Positions 34,433 through 43,221 of a stretch of 57,152 nt of DNA are shown here, in pieces. The position numbers were made by a program, and so were the translations under genes. The notes beneath the pieces are model-generated. The model made no database searches and had not been told where the DNA came from. It was given only the letters and a program-made list of their open reading frames with translations. This stretch comes from Flavobacteriales bacterium UBA7690 (GTDB lineage Bacteria > Bacteroidota > Bacteroidia > Flavobacteriales_F > PHOS-HE28), in assembly GCA_002482775.1 (NCBI GenBank), contig DLGQ01000023.1, positions 26,849 to 84,000 of the forward strand, given 5' to 3'. The first letter of the stretch is position 1. The number at the start of each line of letters is the position of its first letter.

Positions 34433-36307
34433 CTATCTTCCCAAATAGACCATCAGAACGCTGAGGTCTGAAGGAGATACACCGCTGATGCGCGATGCTT
34501 GGCCCAGGGTGTTTGGCTTGATCTTGTCCAGTTTCTGACGGGCCTCGATGGATAAGGAGGTAAGGCGTCCATAATCCATGTCCAAGTTGAGCGGGACATC
34601 TTCAAGGCGGGTCAGTTTTTCTGCCATCTCTCGTTCCTTCTCAAGGTAGCCGTCATACTTCACGTTGATCTCAACCTGTTCAATGACCTCTTCGCGTAGA
34701 TCTTCGGCTTCGTTGGCTGTGCAGAGGACGACAGTAGAAAGTGGTTCAAGGTCGGCGTAGGAGATCTGCGGCCGGAGCAGAAGATCGTAGAGCCTCACAC
34801 GTTGCTTTAGCGGCGATGTTCCACGTGGAACGATCACTTCGTTCGCGGCTTCGGGATCAGTCCCTTCTGCCTTTAATGCGCCCACCAAAGCTTTGCTGTG
34901 ATCTGTTTTCCGGAGGGTGCGTTCAAGGCGGTCTATCCCGGCAAGGCCGATCGCGTAAGACCTGGCCGTAAGGCGCAAGTCCGCGTTGTCTTGGCGCAAG
35001 AGGATCCGGAATTCCGCTCTACTGGTGAACATCCGGTAGGGCTCTTCGGTGCCCTTGGTTATCAGGTCGTCTATAAGTACCCCGATGTACGCTTCATCCC
35101 GCCGGAGGATGAATGGTTCCTGCTCGTTCAGTGCGAGGTGTGCATTCATTCCCGCAATGAGGCCTTGGCAGGCCGCTTCTTCGTATCCCGTGGTCCCATT
35201 GATCTGCCCAGCAAAGTAAAGCCCCTTAACAAGCTTTGTTTCCAGCGTGTGCTTAAGTTGGGTAGGGGGGAAGTAGTCGTATTCCACAGCGTAGCCAGGT
35301 CGGAATATGCGGGCATTCGAGAAGCCGGGTATCTTACGTAGTGCGGCTATCTGGACATCCTCGGGCAAGCTGGTGCTGAAGCCGTTGATATACGTCTCTA
35401 CCGTGTCCCACCCCTCGGGTTCAACGAAGATCTGGTGTCGGTCCTTATCAGCGAAGCGGTCGATCTTATCCTCGATACTCGGGCAGTAGCGAGGCCCAAT
35501 GCCCCGTATCCGCCCATTGAACATCGGGCTGCGGTCGAACCCGGTGCGGAGGATCTCATGTACCTCCTGGCTGGTGTATGTCATCCAGCAGGATAGTTGA
35601 TTACGTGCTGGGCTGGTGCTAGGAGAGAAGCTGAACTTGCCTGGGTTCTCATCACCGGGCTGTTCTTCTAACTGGGTGTAGTCGATACTGCGCCCATCTA
35701 CGCGTGGTGGGGTTCCGGTCTTCATGCGCCCGGCCTCGAAACCCAAGCGAACAAGCTGTTCGGTAATTCCATGACTGGCCTTTTCACCAGCACGACCTCC
35801 ACCAAGTTGACGCTCGCCGATGTGCATGATACCATTCATGAAGGTGCCGCTGGTCAGCACTACGGCGCGAGCAAGAATGGTGGACCCGAGGCCGGTACGG
35901 ACACCGACGACCTGGCCATGCTCCACGAGGATCTCGTTCACACTGTCTTGCCAGAAGTGAACGTTAGGCGTGGCCTCCAGCATACGGCGCCATTCTGCAG
36001 CAAAGAGGTTGCGGTCGTTCTGGGCACGTGGGCTCCACATGGCCGGCCCCTTGCTCCGGTTCAGCATCCGGAACTGGACCGTGCTTCGGTCGGTGATGAT
36101 ACCCGAGTAGCCACCAAGCGCATCCACCTCGCGCACGATCTGCCCCTTGGCCACACCACCCATGGCGGGGTTGCAGCTCATCTGCCCGATCACACCCATG
36201 TTCATGGTGACCAGCAGCACACGCGAACCCATATTAGCGGCTGCTGCTGCAGCCTCGCATCCAGCGTGGCCACCACCGACCACGATCACATCATAGATCT
36301 CGTTCAT
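34433..36307 (-). CDS. mnmG: tRNA uridine-5-carboxymethylaminomethyl modification enzyme MnmG
   Basis: A 624-residue FAD protein that, with MnmE, modifies U34 of certain tRNAs. ATG 36307 starts MNEIYDVIVVGGGHAGCEAA, the FAD-binding GxGxxG motif. Other signatures are NPAMGGVAKGQIVREVDALGG, GTFMNGIMHIGE, KTGTPPRVDGRSID, GLYFAGQINGTTGYEEAA and the C-terminal helical domain ending ISGVSPSDLSVLMVYLG. Codon use is less GC-biased than in surrounding genes. A perfect promoter element (36397-36404) gives an 89-nt leader that contains a parS-like site; a second such site is inside the coding sequence. mnmG (gidA) lies near the origin in many bacteria. Confidence 0.97.
   Translation of the reverse strand: MNEIYDVIVVGGGHAGCEAAAAAANMGSRVLLVTMNMGVIGQMSCNPAMGGVAKGQIVREVDALGGYSGIITDRSTVQFRMLNRSKGPAMWSPRAQNDRNLFAAEWRRMLEATPNVHFWQDSVNEILVEHGQVVGVRTGLGSTILARAVVLTSGTFMNGIMHIGERQLGGGRAGEKASHGITEQLVRLGFEAGRMKTGTPPRVDGRSIDYTQLEEQPGDENPGKFSFSPSTSPARNQLSCWMTYTSQEVHEILRTGFDRSPMFNGRIRGIGPRYCPSIEDKIDRFADKDRHQIFVEPEGWDTVETYINGFSTSLPEDVQIAALRKIPGFSNARIFRPGYAVEYDYFPPTQLKHTLETKLVKGLYFAGQINGTTGYEEAACQGLIAGMNAHLALNEQEPFILRRDEAYIGVLIDDLITKGTEEPYRMFTSRAEFRILLRQDNADLRLTARSYAIGLAGIDRLERTLRKTDHSKALVGALKAEGTDPEAANEVIVPRGTSPLKQRVRLYDLLLRPQISYADLEPLSTVVLCTANEAEDLREEVIEQVEINVKYDGYLEKEREMAEKLTRLEDVPLNLDMDYGRLTSLSIEARQKLDKIKPNTLGQASRISGVSPSDLSVLMVYLGR
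34817..34835 (+). promoter_or_regulatory. parS-like site 2, inside mnmG
   Basis: Identical 19 bases to sites 1 and 3. It lies within the mnmG coding sequence, where it reads as part of V-P-R-G-T on the minus strand. Confidence 0.7.
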
Positions 36308-36314
36308 TGACCAT

Positions 36315-36333
36315 TGTTCCACGTGGAACGATC
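36315..36333 (+). promoter_or_regulatory. parS-like site 3, in the mnmG leader
   Basis: Identical 19 bases to sites 1 and 2. It begins 7 bp beyond the mnmG ATG (36307), between the start codon and the promoter element at 36397-36404. Confidence 0.7.
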
Positions 36334-36396
36334 GTGTATGCCCCTGATCTTCAGTATATTATACCGAATAGGTAGGTACAGGTTCCATGGACGCAG

Positions 36397-36404
36397 CAAA
36401 GCTA
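36397..36404 (-). promoter_or_regulatory. Bacteroidota -7 element TAGCTTTG (mnmG)
   Basis: A perfect TAnnTTTG match, 89 nt before the mnmG ATG. An AT-rich TATAATAT stretch lies a little further downstream towards mnmG (near 36350). Confidence 0.6.
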
Positions 36405-36551
36405 ATGGTTGGAGTGATCGCTCGGTGGATTCTTTTGGTCAGCAGCAGATCCGAGTTGCGCGAAGGAGTGCGACCGACATATAGGTACACCTGTTGATAC
36501 CACCAGTTGGAGGGTGCCCGTATTGGTCAACCGGCACGCCCATTGCATATC

Positions 36552-36758
36552 ATGGTGAGCTCAACACCGAAGAACATGGACCACAGGAACAATACACAAG
36601 ACCTGTCCAAAGAGGTCGAGGAGGCCATCGTTCTGCGTGTGGTCCGCGAAGAGGAAGACAGCGGTCCGATAGTGCCGGAATCTCGTGAGCGGATCCTCGA
36701 CCAGATGCGCGATATCCTGGTGAGGCTCCGTGAAGCTGAAGGAGAGCGCCGGGCATAG
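36552..36758 (+). CDS. Small hypothetical protein, acidic and helical
   Basis: A 68-residue protein (MVSSTPKNMDHRNN, then TQDLSKEVEEAIVLRVVREEEDS and a final amphipathic helix ILDQMRDILVRLREAEGERR). No known domain was recognised. Codon third positions are GC-rich as in genuine genes here. ATG 36552 or 36576 could be the start. It lies 59 bp before the S9 peptidase on the same strand, possibly in one transcript. Confidence 0.5.
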   Translation: MVSSTPKNMDHRNNTQDLSKEVEEAIVLRVVREEEDSGPIVPESRERILDQMRDILVRLREAEGERRA

Positions 36759-36817
36759 ATCGAGCAGAGGGCCTTTCGTGAGGTTGCGCAGGAGTTCTAG
36801 CTTGGCGGCCACTTCCC

Positions 36818-38866
36818 ATGAAACGCGTATACCTCCTTTTCGCTACAGCAGGCTTTGCCGGCATGTTGGCAGCCCAGTCGCCATTCACGTACACGGACAT
36901 GCTGCTGTTGGATCGCGTTAGCGGACTAGCGGTATCGCCCAACGGATCGCAAGCGCTTTTTAATGTCCGCAGTACGGATATGTCCAAGAACAAGGGTGTT
37001 TCGGCGTTGTGGCTGAAGGATCTTACCAAGCCTGCAGAGCCAGAGGTTCGCCTGCCCATTTCGGAGGGTGGTGCAGTGGGTGCACAATGGGGTCCGAATG
37101 GGAATCACATCTATTTCCTGAGCGCTCGTGGTGAGGGAAAGACCATGCAGGTATGGCGTTGGGATCCACGCGGGGAGAACCCCGAACAGATCACGCGTTT
37201 ACCCCTGGATGTTGGCTCTTTCCGCGTTGCGCCCGGTGGGGAAGGGTTGGTCGTATCGCTGGCCGTTATCCCCGCTTCCGGAAGTGATGAGATCGCAGGT
37301 ACCGTGAACACGAACAACCAACGCGGGTTGGCGAGCGGAGTGGTGTACGATCGGCTGTTCGTGCGCCACTGGGATACGTGGGCGGACGGGACGCGTAACC
37401 ACCTCTTCCATGTGGACATCGCGACAGGTGCGACCACGGCCCTGACCCCGGGCTTTGATGGAGACGTGCCCAGCAAGCCTTTCGGCGACGAGAGCGACCA
37501 TGTGATCTCCCCGGATGGGAGTACCGTCTACTTCAGTGCACGGGAGGCGGGTAAGACAGAGCCGTGGAGCACCAACTTCGACCTGTACAGCGTTGCCATC
37601 ACCGGAGGCCCGATCACCAACTTGACCACCAGCAACAAGGCCTGGGACGCCAACCCCTTGGTTTCGCCGGATGGGCGCACGCTGGCTTACAAGGCGATGA
37701 GGCGACCGGGCTTCGAAGCCGATCGTTTCGAGATCCAGCTACGCGATCTTGTCACCGGGCAGGTGCGTTCGTTAGCGTCAACCTGGGATCGAAGCGTTGC
37801 CGCAATGCAGTGGAGCACCGATGGAAAGTCGCTGTTGGTCACGGCGGATGATATGGGTCGGCATCGCTTATTCCGCATCGACGTGAAGAGCGGCAGCGTG
37901 ACGCCCTTGTCCAAAGACGGTCACATCGACGCGTTCCACGCAACTTCGACAGGCTTTGTTTTCATGAAGAGCGCGATGAACAGCCCCTCGCAGGTGTATA
38001 TGGCCAAGCCTAAAGCCAAGATGATCGACGAGGGCGCTTCCGTACTTACCGGGGTGAACGCAACACTGAAGGACAAGGTCTTCGGCGCCTATGAGCAGTT
38101 CAAATTCCCCGGTTGGAACAACGAAACAGTGCATGGCTATGTGGTGAAGCCCGCCAACTACGTGGAAGGCAAGAAATATCCGGTAGCGTTCCTGATCCAC
38201 GGTGGACCACAAGGAAGCTTCGGGGATATGTGGAGCTTCCGCTGGAACGCACAGACCTATGCCGGCGCCGGGTACGCCGTAGTGATGATCGACTTCCACG
38301 GAAGCACGGGCTATGGCCAAGCTTTTTGCGACGCCATCAGCGAACATTGGGGTGATCGTCCTTTGGAAGACCTGCAGAAAGGGTGGGCCCATGCGCTGAA
38401 GGCCTATCCGTTCTTGGATGGCGACCGCGCCGCGGCATTGGGGGCATCGTACGGTGGTTACATGGTGAACTGGCTCGCGGGCCGCTGGAAGGAGCCGTGG
38501 AAGTGTTTGGTGAGCCATTGTGGTGTGTTCGATGCGCGCAGCATGGGGTACAGCACCGAAGAGCTTTGGTTCACCGAATGGGAGAACGGCGGCAGCGCTT
38601 TTACCCACCCGGAGAAGTACGCGATGTTCGATCCGGCGCTGTATGCCAAGGATTGGAGCGTCCCCATGCTCGTCATCCACGGAGAACGGGATTTTCGCAT
38701 CCCCATCACGCAAGGCATATCCACTTTCACTGCCCTGCAGGAACGGAATGTGCCCTCCAAATTCCTCATGTTCCCAGATGAGAACCACTGGGTGTTGAAG
38801 CCCCAGAATTCGATGCTGTGGCACAAGACCGTGTTCGACTGGCTTGATGCACACCTAGGGCAGTAG
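36818..38866 (+). CDS. S9 family peptidase (dipeptidyl/acylaminoacyl peptidase type), secreted
   Basis: A 682-residue exported serine peptidase. The signal peptide is about 1-19 (MKRVYLLFATAGFAGMLAAQ). A beta-propeller spans about 25-410 with repeated phrases such as SPNGSQALF, SPDGSTVYFSA and SPDGRTLAYKAM. The alpha/beta-hydrolase domain (about 430-682) has the oxyanion region LIHGGPQGSFGD, nucleophile Ser in LGASYGGYM (about 545), Asp in HGERDFRIP (about 624) and His in DENHWVL (about 656). It cleaves peptides in the periplasm, probably releasing di- or tripeptides. It has no clear regulatory site. Confidence 0.93.
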   Translation: MKRVYLLFATAGFAGMLAAQSPFTYTDMLLLDRVSGLAVSPNGSQALFNVRSTDMSKNKGVSALWLKDLTKPAEPEVRLPISEGGAVGAQWGPNGNHIYFLSARGEGKTMQVWRWDPRGENPEQITRLPLDVGSFRVAPGGEGLVVSLAVIPASGSDEIAGTVNTNNQRGLASGVVYDRLFVRHWDTWADGTRNHLFHVDIATGATTALTPGFDGDVPSKPFGDESDHVISPDGSTVYFSAREAGKTEPWSTNFDLYSVAITGGPITNLTTSNKAWDANPLVSPDGRTLAYKAMRRPGFEADRFEIQLRDLVTGQVRSLASTWDRSVAAMQWSTDGKSLLVTADDMGRHRLFRIDVKSGSVTPLSKDGHIDAFHATSTGFVFMKSAMNSPSQVYMAKPKAKMIDEGASVLTGVNATLKDKVFGAYEQFKFPGWNNETVHGYVVKPANYVEGKKYPVAFLIHGGPQGSFGDMWSFRWNAQTYAGAGYAVVMIDFHGSTGYGQAFCDAISEHWGDRPLEDLQKGWAHALKAYPFLDGDRAAALGASYGGYMVNWLAGRWKEPWKCLVSHCGVFDARSMGYSTEELWFTEWENGGSAFTHPEKYAMFDPALYAKDWSVPMLVIHGERDFRIPITQGISTFTALQERNVPSKFLMFPDENHWVLKPQNSMLWHKTVFDWLDAHLGQ

Positions 38867-38934
38867 GCCGTTCTACCGTCGCCAGCAGGGTTTCCGTCCC
38901 ATGCGCCTCGGTGTCTCCGTGTTCTGGAAAGTTC

Positions 38935-39354
38935 TCAATTGAACCGTTCACTGATCAGATAGGCCATCGCAAGAACACCGATGAGCGAAACACCTCCCGC
39001 GCCGATCAAGGGAAGCGGTAGTCGTCTCTCAACACCGTGGCTTCGCTGAAGGGCGCGCATGGCCACATGGTATTGTGCCATGGCGAGAATGAGCAGGGCG
39101 GTCCCCAAGGCGATCAAAGCCAAATTCAAGGCTTCGGTACTTGGGCTCGTGGCATCCATACCGCGCTCAGCATGCACCATGTACTGGAGCACCTTGAACA
39201 AGCCAAAGCCGAAACCGATCATGCTCAGCGCCGTTCGGATCCAAGACATCAGGGTGCGCTCCAACGCATCGCGTGTTCGTTGTGTGGAAAGCGCCGTCCG
39301 TTCCTCGCTCAAGCGGGTTTCTAGGTCGGCAGTAGTGGGTGCGCGCGTGGTCAT
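38935..39354 (-). CDS. DUF202 (YidH family) membrane protein
   Basis: A 139-residue inner-membrane protein with the family lead SEERTALSTQRTRDALERTLMSWIRTALSMIGFGFGL. Three hydrophobic helices lie at about 44-60, 78-98 and 114-133. DUF202 proteins are small integral membrane proteins whose role is not established. It is convergent with the S9 peptidase and is separated from the upstream ExeM gene by a 270-bp region with no clear features except the ExeM promoter. Confidence 0.88.
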   Translation of the reverse strand: MTTRAPTTADLETRLSEERTALSTQRTRDALERTLMSWIRTALSMIGFGFGLFKVLQYMVHAERGMDATSPSTEALNLALIALGTALLILAMAQYHVAMRALQRSHGVERRLPLPLIGAGGVSLIGVLAMAYLISERFN

Positions 39355-39601
39355 TATGAGCTAAGAGCAGTTCGTGTGCCATGGCGGCTTGCGGATGCTG
39401 GGCCTTTTTCGGCTTAGGTGGGTGCATCAATGGATCTTCGGGTGCGGGTCCGCACAGCCCACAGGCTGGGGAGCACATGCCTCGCAGTGTACATGAAGTT
39501 CCCGCACTTTGCCAAGCCGTGATAAGCGAACCCTGATCAGTGCGGATCATTTCTCCCGGGTCACCTCCGGCGGTTGGCCCGGACGGGGGAATGAAGAGGA
39601 C

Positions 39602-39609
39602 TACTTTTG
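39602..39609 (+). promoter_or_regulatory. Bacteroidota -7 element TACTTTTG (ExeM/NucH gene)
   Basis: A perfect TAnnTTTG match, 19 nt before the ATG at 39629. It lies inside the longer open frame, so it argues for the later start. Confidence 0.7.
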
Positions 39610-39628
39610 GCCAGTACCCCAAGCGCCC

Positions 39629-41584
39629 ATGTCCAGAAAGCTACTGCTTATCCTCGCCACCTTACTGCCTCTGATATTGATCGGGCAATCCATTTGCCAG
39701 ATACAAGGAAGTGGTGCAGCGAGTGCCTACGATGGTCAATTGGTCACCACCGAGGGTATCGTCACGGCCGTCTACACCGGAACAGGTTCGTTGAACGGCT
39801 ATTTCATTGAGCAACCCGATTGTGATGGGAACGCGGCTACGAGCGATGGCATCTTCGTGTACGACCCCACACCGGGCGCCATAGCTGTTGGCCAGCGGGT
39901 CTCCGTAACCGGAGTCGTGGATGAGTTCAATGGCGTAACGGAGATCACCACCGCCAGCTCCACGTTGGTGGGGACAGAATTCTTCGTACCCACACAGGTT
40001 GAGTTGCCGCTGTCGGCTTCGATCCCTTGGGAGCGCTACGAGGGCATGTACCTGCGCTTTCCCGGAACACTTACGGTGACGGATAATGGCGATTGGGTCC
40101 GCTATGGGGAGTTGTACCTCTCACCCCAACGGCTGATCAACCCCACCCAGCTCGTGGACCCCAATGATGCCCTCCCGAGCGGAACCACCAGCTCTGGTAT
40201 GAGCAATGCAGCCGCGGTCATTTCGGCCGCCGACCTGAACGAACGCAGCTATATCCTACTGGACGATGCACGCACCAACGCTTACCCCACACCGCTTCTT
40301 TGGGCCGATGTGAATGGGTCGTTGCGTGCGGGGAGTACCATCACCGACCTGGAAGGGGTTCTTCACTATGCATATGGGGCATACCGATTGGAGCCGGTTG
40401 GCGCGCTGGAATTCGACCATGCCGCTAGGCCAGCCGTGCCCGAGGTCGGTGGTGCCATTCGCGCGGCATCGCTCAATGTGCTCAACTACTTCGCCACACT
40501 TGGGGATTGGGGAGCGGCCAATGCTGGGGAGCTTGACCGGCAGCGCACGAAATTGGTGTCTGCCATGCAGGCGATGGATGCGGATGTTCTTGCACTGTGC
40601 GAATTGGAGAACACCGACGAAGCGTGGAACCACTTGTTGGACGGATTGAACGCCGAAATGGGTGCTGGTACCTATGCCGGCATGGAGGAAGATGGCTTTG
40701 GCAACGGCACACGCACGGTCATCTTCTACAAGCCAGCGGTGCTCACGCCGGTAACGCAGCTCTATTGGCTCAACACCAACATCTTCCAGCGTCCGCACTT
40801 AACGCAGGGCTTCGAGGTGAACGCTACGGGAAGCAGATTCCTGTTCAGCACCATGCACCTGCGGAGCAAACTTTGCGACAACGCGACGGGCGAAGACTTG
40901 GACCAAGGTGACGGCCAGGGCTGCTACAATGCATTGCGCCGTTCCCAGGCGAGCGCCCTGGTACAACATTGGTCGGGGATCCGATCCTCTACTGGGATCA
41001 GTGCACAGTTGATCATGGGCGACTATAATGCATACACGGAAGAGGACCCCCTTGATGTGTTCCGGGCATCGGGGCTGGTGGATCTTGTATCGCCGAGTGA
41101 ACACACGCACAGCTACCTCGGGACCTTCGGCGCATTGGACCACGCTTTCGCTACGGCGGCAATGGAAAATGTGGTGACCGGATCGGCTGTTTGGCACATC
41201 AACAGTGATGAACCCGAGGCATTGGATTACCGCGACGGGAATCTATCGAGATACCAGCCGAACGCGTTCCGGTGCAGCGACCACGACCCGGTCATCGTTG
41301 GCTTCAGTGCCGATCCTGTCGGGCTTTCAGAGACGGCGGGCGAAGGCGCTGTGCAAGTGCTTTTCGATGGTGTATCAGCACGCTGGAACACCCAAGGAAC
41401 CGGCCCGGTGCAACTGGAGTTGTACAATGCACTTGGCGGGCTCCTCAGAAGCTCCAGCGCACAGGGGTATATCGGGGCAGACCTCTCCAACGTTTCGCCG
41501 GGCGTGGTCTTCTGGCGGCTGAACGAGGTTTCTTCCGGGGAAATCCTCGGCACAGGTCGTTTGGTGGTCGGTGGTCGACCTTAA
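39629..41584 (+). CDS. ExeM/NucH-type extracellular endonuclease with T9SS-like C-terminus
   Basis: A 651-residue secreted nuclease. The signal peptide is about 1-20 (MSRKLLLILATLLPLILIGQ). An OB-like domain (about 22-270, QLVTTEGIVTAVY, GQRVSVTGVVDEFNG) is typical of ExeM/NucH proteins. The endonuclease/exonuclease/phosphatase domain (about 275-560) has AASLNVLNYF, LCELENTDEAW, MHLRSKLCDN, IMGDYNAYTEEDP, LDHAFA and the final catalytic CSDHDPVIVGF. It would hydrolyse extracellular DNA, for example for phosphate or biofilm control. The C-terminal 75 residues (LELYNALGGLLRSS, PGVVFWRL) look like a T9SS sorting domain. Its stop overlaps that of the PEBP gene in TTAA. Confidence 0.92.
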   Translation: MSRKLLLILATLLPLILIGQSICQIQGSGAASAYDGQLVTTEGIVTAVYTGTGSLNGYFIEQPDCDGNAATSDGIFVYDPTPGAIAVGQRVSVTGVVDEFNGVTEITTASSTLVGTEFFVPTQVELPLSASIPWERYEGMYLRFPGTLTVTDNGDWVRYGELYLSPQRLINPTQLVDPNDALPSGTTSSGMSNAAAVISAADLNERSYILLDDARTNAYPTPLLWADVNGSLRAGSTITDLEGVLHYAYGAYRLEPVGALEFDHAARPAVPEVGGAIRAASLNVLNYFATLGDWGAANAGELDRQRTKLVSAMQAMDADVLALCELENTDEAWNHLLDGLNAEMGAGTYAGMEEDGFGNGTRTVIFYKPAVLTPVTQLYWLNTNIFQRPHLTQGFEVNATGSRFLFSTMHLRSKLCDNATGEDLDQGDGQGCYNALRRSQASALVQHWSGIRSSTGISAQLIMGDYNAYTEEDPLDVFRASGLVDLVSPSEHTHSYLGTFGALDHAFATAAMENVVTGSAVWHINSDEPEALDYRDGNLSRYQPNAFRCSDHDPVIVGFSADPVGLSETAGEGAVQVLFDGVSARWNTQGTGPVQLELYNALGGLLRSSSAQGYIGADLSNVSPGVVFWRLNEVSSGEILGTGRLVVGGRP

Positions 41585-42123
41585 CGGCCGTAGTAGAATA
41601 CGATACTCGCTTTGGCGAGCATCTGTTGGCTCAGGTTGTAGCCGACCATGGCCGGGCTTGCCTTTTCGTCCAGTCCGAGCTTCTCCGTCTTCAAGGCGTG
41701 AACGGTGATCACGTACTGGTGTGGCCCGTGGCCTGGAGGAGGGCAAGGGCCGCCATATCCCGGTGCACCGAAGTCGGTCATGCTTTGGATGGCTCCTGCG
41801 GGGAGCATTCCTCCCACAGAGCCGGACCCAGCGGGAATATCGTTGGTGGTAGCAGGAATATCGAACACCACCCAATGCCACCACCCGCTTCCCGTGGGCG
41901 CATCAGGATCGTGCATGGTAATGGCAAAGCTCTTAGTGCCCTCTGGGGCGTTGGACCAGTTCAACTGAGGGCTTTGGTTCTCCCCCGTACACCCGAAGCC
42001 ATTGAAGACCTGGACCATGGTCGCCTGGCCGCCTACATCGGCGCTACGCAGGGTGAAGGTGGGTTGCGCAAGCGCCTTCAGTGCGAGAAGGGCTAGTAGC
42101 GAGGCGAAGAGGTAGCGGGTCAT
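41581..42123 (-). CDS. YbhB/YbcL-family (PEBP/Raf kinase inhibitor-like) protein, exported
   Basis: A 180-residue phosphatidylethanolamine-binding-protein family member. ATG 42123 begins a signal peptide (MTRYLFASLLALLALKALAQ). Family motifs are CTGENQSPQLNWSNAPEGTKSFAITMHDPDAPTG, GWWHWVVFDIPA, YGGPCPPPGHGPHQYVITVHAL. The natural ligand of bacterial members is not known; they may bind lipids or phospho-compounds. A promoter-like TATATTCG (42142-42149) lies 18 nt upstream. It is convergent with the nuclease gene, sharing stop bases. Confidence 0.92.
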   Translation of the reverse strand: MTRYLFASLLALLALKALAQPTFTLRSADVGGQATMVQVFNGFGCTGENQSPQLNWSNAPEGTKSFAITMHDPDAPTGSGWWHWVVFDIPATTNDIPAGSGSVGGMLPAGAIQSMTDFGAPGYGGPCPPPGHGPHQYVITVHALKTEKLGLDEKASPAMVGYNLSQQMLAKASIVFYYGR

Positions 42124-42265
42124 GGATGCTGAAGTGATGCCCGAATATACTGCGGTACCCACATTGGGGGAATGGCCGCTTCGCCTATCTTCACGGCACG
42201 GTATTCGCGACCCGAACAACCCTCCCTACCTGGGATCACGTCAACCCCCCAAAACCATTCATACC

Positions 42266-42733
42266 ATGCGAACCCTTTTATTGACCACCACCGCGGCCCT
42301 TTTCCTGTGCATGTCTACCCAAGCTCAGGACAAGGGTGTTGCCCCTTCCAATACCGCTGTTGCGAAGCCCGCGAAAGATGCGGACCCATTGATGGAACAG
42401 AAGAGACAGCTTTCTGGTGAATTGAAGACGACCTTGGCCATGGCAGAGGGTCTTAGTAAGAAGGCCATGGAGGCCATTAGCAGTGCGAAACCGGAAGAAC
42501 ATGAGAAATACATGGGTTTTGCCAACGGCATCAAGGAGGTGCAGGCCAAGGTCAACGACCAATTGGCGTTGGTGAACCGAGCTACTGATAAGGAGGCGGA
42601 AGGAGTGTTCGCGCGTGCCCGGGAAGTGAACGGTAGCAGCAAGAAGACGCTCGAAGAGTATAAGAAGGAGCTGGCGGCAACAAGTAAATTGGAGACGAAG
42701 GAGCCGGTGAAAGAGCAGCCCATGACGAAGTAA
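42266..42733 (+). CDS. Small secreted helical protein, unknown function
   Basis: A 155-residue exported protein. ATG 42266 begins a signal peptide (MRTLLLTTTAALFLCMSTQAQ). The rest is charged and helix-rich (QKRQLSGELKTTLAMAEGLSKKAMEAI, KEVQAKVNDQLALVNRA, KTLEEYKKELAATSK) and ends KEPVKEQPMTK. It may form a coiled coil. No family was recognised. A strong terminator hairpin (42753-42786) follows. Confidence 0.7.
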   Translation: MRTLLLTTTAALFLCMSTQAQDKGVAPSNTAVAKPAKDADPLMEQKRQLSGELKTTLAMAEGLSKKAMEAISSAKPEEHEKYMGFANGIKEVQAKVNDQLALVNRATDKEAEGVFARAREVNGSSKKTLEEYKKELAATSKLETKEPVKEQPMTK

Positions 42734-42752
42734 GGGCTGTTCCACGATAGTC

Positions 42753-42786
42753 TAGTAAGGGCCCGCATGATCGCGGGCCCTTACTA
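42753..42786. terminator. Bidirectional terminator between convergent genes
   Basis: TAGTAAGGGCCCGC (42753-42766) and GCGGGCCCTTACTA (42773-42786) pair perfectly around ATGATC. It lies between the secreted-protein stop and the ybeY stop (42784). Confidence 0.85.
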
Positions 42787-43221
42787 TTTGCGTCTCGCAA
42801 ATCTCTTGAGGTATTCATCCTCCAATGCGCGCATTGCTTCGCGCTTGGCCTTGGAGGTATCACTATGGCCCAGCAAATGCAACAGGCCATGCACCATCAC
42901 CCTGCGTATCTCGTGCTTTGTGGATACACCGAACAACGCCGCGTTCTCCTTGATCCTGTCGTAGCTCATGAGCACATCGCCGGCCACACCATTGTTGCTC
43001 TCCACCGGGAACGTGATCACGTCGGTGTAGTCATTGTGCTGGAGAAAGGTCTTGTTGTAGTGTAGCAATGCCTTGTCCGTCATCAACACGAAGTTGATGG
43101 CATCGATACGCGTCCCATGGTCTTGTGCCACGCGGTGCAGCCACTGGCGCAATTCGGTGCGTTCGCGGAACGCATCGGGCACCTCTTGAAGGATGAACCC
43201 GATGGTACCGAGCGCTGCCAT
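42784..43221 (-). CDS. ybeY: Endoribonuclease YbeY
   Basis: A 145-residue UPF0054 metalloprotein involved in 16S rRNA maturation and ribosome quality control. Motifs seen are NYTD-like NDYTDVITFP, GDVLMSYDRI and RRVMVHGLLHLLGHSD. In the classical pattern HGxLHLxGYDH the third metal ligand is His; here that position is Asp (HGLLHLLGHSD), as I recall for other Bacteroidota. The ATG overlaps the stop of the upstream ATPase gene (TAATG), showing translational coupling. Confidence 0.95.
   Translation of the reverse strand: MAALGTIGFILQEVPDAFRERTELRQWLHRVAQDHGTRIDAINFVLMTDKALLHYNKTFLQHNDYTDVITFPVESNNGVAGDVLMSYDRIKENAALFGVSTKHEIRRVMVHGLLHLLGHSDTSKAKREAMRALEDEYLKRFARRK

Noticed and set aside
36550..37059. 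Minus-strand frame overlapping the small plus-strand gene and the S9 start
   Set aside because: Lacks a credible start, opposes the better supported genes, and has no recognisable features.
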